From NCBI GenBank assembly GCA_016932145.1, contig JAFGDI010000212.1:1-13672 (forward strand): DNA of 13,672 nucleotides, given 5' to 3'. A program made the translations under genes and the position numbers. This stretch comes from Sedimentisphaerales bacterium (GTDB lineage Bacteria; Planctomycetota; Phycisphaerae; Sedimentisphaerales; SM23-30). Position 1 is the stretch's first letter, and every line of letters begins with the position of its first letter. Under the pieces are notes generated by a model. The model was given only the letters and a program-made list of their open reading frames with translations. It did no database searches and was not told the DNA's origin. Positions 1 through 6,612 of the stretch are shown here, in pieces.

Positions 1-1650
1 CATGCCGCCCATGCCACCCATACCATCCATGCCGTCCATACCAGGCATAGAAGCTGATTTCTTTTCAGGCTTATCGGTAATTACAGCATCGGTAGTAAGC
101 AACATACCAGCTACACTGGCAGCATTTATAAGGGCAGTGCGTACCACTTTGGTAGGATCAATAACGCCAGCCTTGAACAGATCTTCATATTCCAGTGTTG
201 CAGCATTAAATCCATACCCGGCAGTCTTGCCTTTTAATACGCGATTAACAACAACATTACCCTCTTCCCCGGCATTAACAGCTATCTGGAACATAGGCAT
301 CTTGAGAGCGTTATATACAACCTCTGCACCTACCTTCTCATCACCACTGAGTTTGATAGTATGAACTACTTCGCGAGAACGAACCAGAGCCACACCACCA
401 CCAGGTACTATACCTTCATCAATGGCTGCCCGGGTTGCATGCAATGCATCTTCCACACGATCCTTAATCTCTTTCATTTCCATCTCACTGGCAGCACCAA
501 CACATATCTGGGCTACTCCGCCGCTGAGCTTGGCAAGTCTTTCCTGCAACTTCTCGCGATCATAATCGCTGGTTGTAATGGCTATCTCAGCTCTGATCTG
601 CTCAATACGACCTTTTACTGCCTTGGCAGTACTGTTATCTTCCTGAACTATGGTTGTATTGTTATTGTCAATACTGATCTTTGTAGCAGTTCCCAGATCA
701 GCCAGAGTCACGCCCTCAAGGTCAAGACCAAGATCCTTAAATATCGGCTTAGCACCTGTCAGAATAGCTATATCTTCCAGCATTGCCTTGCGACGATCGC
801 CATAACCAGGAGCCTTAACAGCACATACACTTAAAATACCACGAAGCTTATTTACTACCAAAGTCGCCAGAGCCTCGCCATCAATATCCTCTGCTATGAT
901 CAACAGCGGGCGTTTACTCTTGGCTACTGCCTCCAGCAAAGGAACCAGCTTCTGGGCATTTGATATTTTCTCTTCATAAATCAAAATGAGAGGTCTGGAC
1001 ATCTCACAGATCATTTTTTCCATGTCAGTTGCGAAATTAGGAGACAGATAACCGCGGTCAAACTGCATGCCCTCTACTATATCTACATAAGTATCGGTAG
1101 TCTTTGACTCTTCCACAGTTATGACGCCATCCTTGCCAACCTTCTCAAAAGCATCGGCCATGGTTTCGCCGATAGTCTTATCATTGTTAGCACTTACAGA
1201 TGCAACATTTACTATATCTGCTCTTTTGGAAATATCTACCGGCTGGCTTATTTTGGCCAGTTCCGCACAAACAGCATCAACAGCCTTCTTTATGCCGCGA
1301 TTTACACTCATAGCATCAGCACCGGCAGTAATATTCTTTAGTGCCTCCCTGAAAATAGCTTCAGTCAGAACCGTAGCTGTAGTAGTACCATCACCTGCCA
1401 GATCACTGGTCTTACTGGCAGCCTGCTTTACCAGCTTAGCGCCAAGATTTTCAACCTTGTCTCTGAGCTCGATCTCCTCTGCCACACTTACGCCGTCTTT
1501 AGTTACCGTTGGGGCGCCCCAGCCTTTGTCAAGTACAACTGTACGACCACGAGGGCCCAGAGTACTCTTAACTGCCGCTGCGAGCTTGGTAACGCCCTCT
1601 AGCAGTGCCTTGCGTGCATCAGTTTCAAAAGTCAAATCCTTTGATGCCAT
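1..1650 (-). CDS. groEL: Chaperonin GroEL (60 kDa), stop codon just outside window
   Basis: ATP-driven cytoplasmic folding chaperone that forms the large chaperonin double ring. My translation of the minus strand from ATG at 1650 gives 550 codons with no stop before the left edge. The protein starts MASKDLTFETDARKALL and keeps the family landmarks: TLGPRGR (30-36), TKDGVSVAEE (50-59, Asp52), AGDGTTTATVL (85-95, Asp87), the FDRGYLSP apical segment, KAPGYGDRRKAML, TSDYDREKLQERLAKL, EDALHATRAAIDEG-VPGGGVAL, and AGVIDPTKVVRTAL near the C terminus. It ends in a Gly-Met-rich tail (MPGMDGMDGMGGMGGM), typical of real GroELs, so only the last residues and stop should be missing. An AGGAG ribosome binding site (1661-1665) lies 10 nt before the ATG. 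No groES lies upstream. The E. coli Tyr203 position of the apical groove is Asn (SPNF for SPYF), which may mark a paralogue. Identity is very secure; whether it is the housekeeping copy is open. Confidence 0.97.
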   Translation of the reverse strand, partial: MASKDLTFETDARKALLEGVTKLAAAVKSTLGPRGRTVVLDKGWGAPTVTKDGVSVAEEIELRDKVENLGAKLVKQAASKTSDLAGDGTTTATVLTEAIFREALKNITAGADAMSVNRGIKKAVDAVCAELAKISQPVDISKRADIVNVASVSANNDKTIGETMADAFEKVGKDGVITVEESKTTDTYVDIVEGMQFDRGYLSPNFATDMEKMICEMSRPLILIYEEKISNAQKLVPLLEAVAKSKRPLLIIAEDIDGEALATLVVNKLRGILSVCAVKAPGYGDRRKAMLEDIAILTGAKPIFKDLGLDLEGVTLADLGTATKISIDNNNTTIVQEDNSTAKAVKGRIEQIRAEIAITTSDYDREKLQERLAKLSGGVAQICVGAASEMEMKEIKDRVEDALHATRAAIDEGIVPGGGVALVRSREVVHTIKLSGDEKVGAEVVYNALKMPMFQIAVNAGEEGNVVVNRVLKGKTAGYGFNAATLEYEDLFKAGVIDPTKVVRTALINAASVAGMLLTTDAVITDKPEKKSASMPGMDGMDGMGGMGGM

Positions 1651-1747
1651 AGTTTTAAATCTCCTAAATTAACTTATACTTTGTGTATTAACTACATTTT
1701 TAAACACGATTTCGCCGTTGATTATACAAACAGCCAATAATGTAACA

Positions 1748-1763
1748 TGCAATTGCCGTGCCA
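1748..1763 (-). promoter_or_regulatory. Sigma-54 (-24/-12) promoter of groEL
   Basis: The minus strand reads TGGCACGGCAATTGCA, matching the RpoN consensus TGGCACG-N4-TTGC(A/T) with the invariant GG and GC dinucleotides exactly 10 nt apart. It lies about 100 nt before the groEL start and points toward it. The predicted transcript would start near 1737, leaving a leader of about 87 nt. A weak TGTC-N14-GACA inverted repeat (1797-1818) about 70 nt upstream of that start could be an activator site, but is short enough to be chance. A TATAAT at 1726-1721 without a convincing -35 might serve as a second, sigma-70 promoter. Confidence 0.7.
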
Positions 1764-1975
1764 AATCTCAAAGAAAACATCAAATACTTAAACACTTGTC
1801 ATTAAAGATGATACGACAGACGCCCTAACGGGAACTCTTACCTTACTGCCAAAGTCTGATTAATGTTCATACTCTTATTGCCATTGTGACAGGCTCAGGC
1901 CATTAAACACAGAGGCAGACTTGCCAGGTAATATGGAAAAACGCCGGGGGGTTTTGCATAATAACAAATCAAGAC

Positions 1976-2026
1976 AAAAAAACGGTATCGCTATAGCACA
2001 CCCCAAAAAGCTATACCAATACCGTT
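1976..2026 (-). terminator. Intrinsic terminator after the hemerythrin gene
   Basis: On the minus strand an outer 8-bp stem (AACGGTAT 1981-1988 with ATACCGTT 2019-2026) encloses a 3x3 internal loop, a 6-bp inner stem (TATAGC 1992-1997 with GCTATA 2010-2015) and a 12-nt loop. It runs directly into seven T residues (1982-1976). The structure starts 26 nt after the hemerythrin stop codon. The other strand has no T tract, so it acts on minus-strand transcription and separates the hemerythrin gene from groEL. Confidence 0.8.
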
Positions 2027-2052
2027 AAAATATAAGGTCTTTATCATAAATT

Positions 2053-2526
2053 TCAGGTAGTTAAATCAGCCGATTGGGGAAATAAGTCATACTTACTTGT
2101 CAGACTATCTACCGTATCATTGCCAAGCATCGCTATCGACTCAACATATTCCTGATCTTCTGCCATCATATGATTTGTCAGCCAGTTATTTAAAAATGTA
2201 CATATTTGCAAATATGCCTGAGGCTCTTCATCAAACTCACTCAGACGATTACCCATTTGTTCAAGTTTACTTTTAAGGTCTTCATGCTTTTGCCTGTGCT
2301 CTGCCAAACCATCATAACCGGCTGCTTTCATAAAAGCCTCTTCGGTCGTAAAATGTACATGCGCATACTCCAGGAGCTTAGGGTATTCATTACGAAATAT
2401 CTCAACCGAACGACCAAAAATAACACCGGCATAAACCTCATTAATTACACCGAGTAAAAATCTATGCTGCGAATCGATCAATTTATTGCCAACTGACATA
2501 ACACTTGACCATGGTACAATGCTCAT
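2053..2526 (-). CDS. Bacteriohemerythrin, single domain
   Basis: Oxygen-binding non-heme di-iron four-helix protein of the cytoplasm; in bacteria such proteins are linked to O2 storage, delivery or sensing. In the 157-residue form all seven di-iron ligands of the family are visible: His21 (DSQHRF), His58 and Glu62 (HFTTEE), His77 and His81 (EHRQKH), His119 and Asp124 (NHMMAEDQ). The N terminus has the usual PWSSVMSVGNKLID entry. The frame stays open upstream to 2670, but that extension is hydrophobic and overlaps the terminator of the neighbouring operon, so it is not real. I place the start at ATG 2526, preceded at 9 nt by GGGGGT (2536-2541). ATG 2535 (three residues longer) is the alternative but has no spaced ribosome binding site. 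A TATAAT at 2551-2546 would make either transcript nearly leaderless. It sits alone, with terminators on both sides. Family assignment is firm; role unknown. Confidence 0.93.
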   Translation of the reverse strand: MSIVPWSSVMSVGNKLIDSQHRFLLGVINEVYAGVIFGRSVEIFRNEYPKLLEYAHVHFTTEEAFMKAAGYDGLAEHRQKHEDLKSKLEQMGNRLSEFDEEPQAYLQICTFLNNWLTNHMMAEDQEYVESIAMLGNDTVDSLTSKYDLFPQSADLTT

Positions 2527-2649
2527 ACTATCCATACCCCCACAAATTATAAACTTCCAGCTTCCCATTAAGCCGGCAACCAGTATATCGACCAAAAAAA
2601 ACGACTGGATTAAGATTTTTTCAGGGATCAGATCAATAACGAACAGTAC

Positions 2650-2686
2650 AAAAAAAAAGCCCGATACCATACAGATACCAGGCTTT
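2650..2686 (-). terminator. Intrinsic terminator of the PTS/mannosidase operon
   Basis: On the minus strand AAAGCCTGGTATC (2686-2674) pairs over 13 positions, including some G-U pairs, with GGTATCGGGCTTT (2668-2656), leaving a 5-nt loop. A run of nine Ts ends at 2650. It begins 21 nt after the mannosidase stop codon. It also has a five-T run on the plus strand, though no plus-strand gene is nearby to use it. It defines the 3' end of the operon. Confidence 0.88.
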
Positions 2687-2707
2687 TTATAGGGCTTAAA
2701 ATACTTT

Positions 2708-5700
2708 TTATTCAGTAATAATATCTATTTCATTGAAAAATGTACCAAAACCAGCACGATTAGTAATGAACATTACATACTGATATTCACTACCGGCAGG
2801 TAACTCAACTGTAGAGGCATGTACGCCACCTTCACCAAGCGAGGTTGTATCAACAGTTGCGATATAGGTCCAGGCTGGGTTGGCATCAGCAGCCAGACCG
2901 GCATCAGGAGCAATCTTATCTTTAGAGGCCCATATACTGAACTTCTGCTCAACACGCTCTCTAGTATGCCTTGAAAAAGTATTGATCTTATCAACCGCTA
3001 CAGGCTTTTTCAAATCAACGACAAACTGACCCAGACCGCCATCAAAGTAGTTTGCCATTGATGGATCATCTTCACCTGAGGGAACCTGACCATCATTTAC
3101 CTTTTCCAGCTTATTGCCTGCAACAGCATGCTTATCGCTTACTGCATATTTACCAGTAACATAAATAAATTCAATGTTATTATTACTATTTACATCGGCA
3201 TAGTCATCATTAGCAGGCTTGACAAGGTCCAGCTCTTCATAGCTGGCAGCTTTCTGTGTCTCAACCTTAGCCAGAGGAGTTCTGCCATGATCATAAGCAC
3301 CCTCTCTGATCCTGAGAGAAACCGGCTCACGATCATCAAAATTATCATACAGATCACAGGCCGGAACTGCATAATTGCTGTCTTTAGCCACAGATACTGC
3401 ATATACCTTGATCGCCGGATTATCAGGCAGGGTTATAGTGTCTGCCCCATTGAGGTCATAGCCATATTTGAATATATATCCAAACTTATAAGGACGGTTA
3501 GAACCATCAGCATTATGGCTGTGAGTGGCAAACCAGGCCAGCCGGTCGCGTTTGATATAGCCTGATTCCAGACCAACAACCCAGCCGGAACAATCATAGT
3601 CAACTTCCCGTTCCAGACGATCCCAGACGGTCTTGTCCCACTGGCCAATAAAGCCATTCCACGCCTGTACACTGAAGTCAAAAGGTTCCTGGCCAACTGT
3701 TATAATTGAGCCAGTGTCAACATCGGCTGATGCCAGCAGATAAACACGATTAAAATTACCAGCAGGCAGCTTTATAGTCTGGCCCTTACAGACCACAGCA
3801 TTATTAACCGCAGACTTATCTGCCATCTTAAAGTTAACGCTGTCAACAGCAATCGTCTCTGGCATCAATTCCAGAGGCATAGAGAGCTTTTCCGAACCAA
3901 AGCCGGCACTTACAGCCTGACCATCTGCGGTAAAGACAGTAGTGTCATAAGGCAATTCAACAGTCTTTACAGACGGTCTGGTCAGAGCAACCGGTGCATC
4001 TGCTAATTTGAGGGCAAAGCTACGAATTGCATTTCTGTTCATATCCAGATGCAGCTTACCATTCTTGACCTTTGCCGGACCAATCTTTCTTTCCTGGCCA
4101 TCAATTTCAAACCCAGACACAATGCCATTGCCCATAGAGACAATAACATCTGATGCAGGATTATTGAACAGCTCCTGAAGACGAACTACAACATACTTAC
4201 CACATTCAGACTTTTTGATCGCACGAACATCGACCTGCTGAGTGTTAAGTTCAAGCATTGAGAACGACTTGCCTAATTTGCCCTTATGCTGCTGAGCCTG
4301 GAAGGCAGCTATCGGCTGATTGAGCCTTCTGGCCTGGGCCTCTGTAAGACCTTTAACCCATGTGCCTTCATGACCATAGAGAGCATAAACGAACTCATTA
4401 CGACCCCAATCCTGGGCACTCTGCTCGTGGAAATTGTCAGGCTTAGTACCAGGGGTATAGAGCAGGGTTAATCTTAATATATTATCAGTTGGTTTATCTG
4501 AACCAAACTTGCAATCATCGAGAACTGACACACCATAATCACCGGTTGTATCGGTCAGATCAAACCACATGTGAGAAAGATACTCATAGAACTTAGGGTT
4601 ATTATTACCCCGGGTTACAGTACCAAACTGCTGGGTGTAGGTTGCTGAACTATTGCTGACAGTAAGCGGGAATGCCGCTTTAAGTATAACTTCCTTCGAC
4701 TGCCAGTCTATATCATTATGGATCTCAACTCTGCGACCGGCATCACCGGCAGCCAGACATACTTTCTGAGTAATAATACTGTTTCTGGCCTGACGGGTAA
4801 TTTCGATAGCGATCCTGGCTGGACCATTTTCTACTACCTTGACCACCGCAGGAGTATCGACATAATCTAAAGCCGGCAGAGAACGATCTTTCCAGTCCAT
4901 ATTCCACGCCGGGTATGTCGCCGGATAACTACGGTGGAATTCCAGTCTGGTCGGCTCGCTAAGCAGCTCACGACCGACTGCCTTATCAAAGACAGAGGCA
5001 ATATCACCACCATCAGTAAGCACAACTCTGTAGTAATTATTTTCCAGGGTGTTACCATTGATTTTAAGGCCAGACTTAGCCATACATGGTTTATCTGAAG
5101 GACGGACATCATAAACAGCAGCAGCTACTGAATCAAGCTCAGCCAGGAAAAGTACTGTTACCTTATTTTCTTCTCTGCTGACCAACTGCGAAGGCACTTC
5201 TTTGCCCTGCTCATTATATACTCTTACATTTTGGGGTGCTTCCTGCGAGAAACTAACAGTTGCAGTTACTACATCCTGACGGGCAAATGCCAGTGGATTA
5301 TAGAGAACTATCGCCTGGCCTTTAACTCTGGTATCAAGAGCACGAGCAACACCTGCAATAGCATTAGTCTCAACAGAAGCAAAACTATTGGCAGCAATAA
5401 GTTCATCATTCCAGGAATATTCATAAGCCCTTTGCAAAGAAGTACCGGGAATGATATCGTGCATCTGACTTACCAGCACTCGCTTCCAGGAATCATGTAA
5501 TGTCTGGAACGGGTATTCTGTCGCTCCCATCCATTCAGACATAACAGCAGCTCTTTCGGCAGCATCAGCCAGCAACTCATTTTTACGATTGAGCCTCTTC
5601 ATAAAGGTCTTGGAGGTAGCTACGCCCGCAGAATGCTCAGTAAGCATAAGCTCGCCGTTAAATCTTCTCAGGCGGGCCTTCTGCTCGGGGGTTATATCCT

Positions 5701-6553
5701 TGTATAGCTGATCGCTTGAGCTAAGAACTACATTGAGCTGACTATCTGCATTATTCAGACTGGCAACTGCTTTCTGTACATCAGATTCACGCAGACCGCC
5801 ACCCATATCACCCACACCATAATAACGATAATCGGCATAAACACCTGTACCATCGGCATTATTTTCCATTCTCCTGACCCAGTCCTTATCAATGTCCTGT
5901 CTTTCAGGCATAGAACCAGTATAGTTCATCGCATTGAGAGCACCGATAACAGAATTACCATCGGGGCCTTCCCAGACACCGACATTAAATGGGATACCCA
6001 TTACCGAACCCCAGGTCAGCTTCTGGGTAGAAAAACCTTTAATACCGCAATGGGCCCACAATGAAGGCAGATATGCCGGGAAGCCAAAACAATCAGGGAG
6101 CATAAAATCAACGCTCTCTTTATTGAACTCATTACGGAAATACTGATTACCATAAAGGATATGACGCAATACTGATTCAGGCGAAGGAATAAGCACATCG
6201 CACTCATCTACTGATGAGCCGCTGACGAACCAGCGTCCCTCGGCGATAAATTTCTTAACCTTCTCAAACTGATCAGGATAATACTCTGCCATCATTTCAT
6301 AGCGGCTTGACCCGGTAAAATTAAACACATAGTCAGGATATCTTTCCAGCAGGTCTATATTGCCATCAAGAGTTTCCTTAATATAAGTGTCTATAGTCTT
6401 GGCATAATCCCAACGCCATTGAGTATCAAGGTGAGCATATCCTACAACATATAAGGTTTTATCCTTATCGAGATCGGGGGTCTTGTAATCCAATGCGGCA
6501 ACTAGCGGAACTGCCGGAAGCAGTACCGACAAAAACAATGATCTAATTTTCAT
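2708..6553 (-). CDS. Secreted GH38 alpha-mannosidase with C-terminal accessory domains
   Basis: Glycoside hydrolase family 38 enzyme, a zinc-dependent retaining alpha-mannosidase. Residues 1-20 form a signal peptide (MKIRSLFLSVLLPAVPLVAA, likely cut before LDYK), so it acts outside the cytoplasm. Family motifs: GYAHLDTQWRW (38-48, zinc ligands His41 and Asp43), MLPDCFGFPAYLPSL (151-165, with Asp154 as the presumed nucleophile and zinc ligand), GVGDMGGG (246-253), NGELMLTEHSAGVATS (299-314) and MHDIIPGTS (364-372, zinc ligand His365). The catalytic core and mid domain cover roughly 30-400, and the beta-rich GH38 C-terminal part roughly 500-860. The protein is 1281 residues, longer than the usual 850-1050. 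The last ~150 residues (about 1133-1281) look like a discoidin/F5-8C-type beta sandwich (FDGGLGQFVVDLKKPVAVD, then FSIWASKD and YVMFITNRAGFGTFFNEID), which could bind glycan. AGGAG lies 6 nt before ATG. It is the last gene of the PTS operon, 59 nt after the multiphosphoryl carrier gene with no terminator between. Family is sure; substrate is unknown. Confidence 0.93.
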   Translation of the reverse strand: MKIRSLFLSVLLPAVPLVAALDYKTPDLDKDKTLYVVGYAHLDTQWRWDYAKTIDTYIKETLDGNIDLLERYPDYVFNFTGSSRYEMMAEYYPDQFEKVKKFIAEGRWFVSGSSVDECDVLIPSPESVLRHILYGNQYFRNEFNKESVDFMLPDCFGFPAYLPSLWAHCGIKGFSTQKLTWGSVMGIPFNVGVWEGPDGNSVIGALNAMNYTGSMPERQDIDKDWVRRMENNADGTGVYADYRYYGVGDMGGGLRESDVQKAVASLNNADSQLNVVLSSSDQLYKDITPEQKARLRRFNGELMLTEHSAGVATSKTFMKRLNRKNELLADAAERAAVMSEWMGATEYPFQTLHDSWKRVLVSQMHDIIPGTSLQRAYEYSWNDELIAANSFASVETNAIAGVARALDTRVKGQAIVLYNPLAFARQDVVTATVSFSQEAPQNVRVYNEQGKEVPSQLVSREENKVTVLFLAELDSVAAAVYDVRPSDKPCMAKSGLKINGNTLENNYYRVVLTDGGDIASVFDKAVGRELLSEPTRLEFHRSYPATYPAWNMDWKDRSLPALDYVDTPAVVKVVENGPARIAIEITRQARNSIITQKVCLAAGDAGRRVEIHNDIDWQSKEVILKAAFPLTVSNSSATYTQQFGTVTRGNNNPKFYEYLSHMWFDLTDTTGDYGVSVLDDCKFGSDKPTDNILRLTLLYTPGTKPDNFHEQSAQDWGRNEFVYALYGHEGTWVKGLTEAQARRLNQPIAAFQAQQHKGKLGKSFSMLELNTQQVDVRAIKKSECGKYVVVRLQELFNNPASDVIVSMGNGIVSGFEIDGQERKIGPAKVKNGKLHLDMNRNAIRSFALKLADAPVALTRPSVKTVELPYDTTVFTADGQAVSAGFGSEKLSMPLELMPETIAVDSVNFKMADKSAVNNAVVCKGQTIKLPAGNFNRVYLLASADVDTGSIITVGQEPFDFSVQAWNGFIGQWDKTVWDRLEREVDYDCSGWVVGLESGYIKRDRLAWFATHSHNADGSNRPYKFGYIFKYGYDLNGADTITLPDNPAIKVYAVSVAKDSNYAVPACDLYDNFDDREPVSLRIREGAYDHGRTPLAKVETQKAASYEELDLVKPANDDYADVNSNNNIEFIYVTGKYAVSDKHAVAGNKLEKVNDGQVPSGEDDPSMANYFDGGLGQFVVDLKKPVAVDKINTFSRHTRERVEQKFSIWASKDKIAPDAGLAADANPAWTYIATVDTTSLGEGGVHASTVELPAGSEYQYVMFITNRAGFGTFFNEIDIITE

Positions 6554-6612
6554 TTCGAACTCCTGTTGGTGCAGATTTTAGGGGGTAAATGCCCAGGCAG
6601 GCTGGTAGAGAA

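Larger units (their letters stand above)
1651..2052. other. Intergenic region between groEL and hemerythrin gene
   Basis: This stretch holds no credible gene. From left to right it contains the groEL ribosome binding site, a TATAAT at 1721-1726 (minus strand), the sigma-54-type promoter at 1748-1763, about 170 bp with only short inverted repeats (for example CCC-TAAC-GGG at 1823-1832 and a GC-rich AAAACGCC/GGGGTTTT element near 1937-1954), and the terminator of the hemerythrin gene at 1976-2026. I looked for groES and for a CIRCE operator (TTAGCACTC-N9-GAGTGCTAA) and found neither. Confidence 0.7.

Noticed and set aside
1..50. Short tandem repeat at the left edge (CAT-GCC-ACC-like units)
   Set aside because: It is the coding sequence of the GGM-rich GroEL tail and not an independent repeat element.
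1121..1672. A 183-codon plus-strand open frame opposite groEL
   Set aside because: It is an antisense shadow of a highly conserved groEL; the Ala/Ser/Thr-rich composition reflects the complementary codons.
1740..1748. ATGTAACAT near the groEL promoter, also found at 10662-10670 in the PTS control region, as a shared regulator site
   Set aside because: Only nine bases are shared, the TGTAACATCG repeat is not completed at groEL, and a common regulator of chaperonin and PTS genes has no other support.
2527..2670. N-terminal extension of the hemerythrin with a hydrophobic segment (possible membrane anchor)
   Set aside because: The first codons lie in the stem and T tract of the preceding operon's terminator, and the only good -10 box lies downstream of them, so this part is probably not translated.
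6554..6612. Possible terminator or separate promoter between the PTS fusion gene and the GH38 gene
   Set aside because: There are only short GC-rich pairings (for example GGG-CATTTA-CCC) without a T tract, and no recognisable -35/-10 pair, so cotranscription is the simpler reading.
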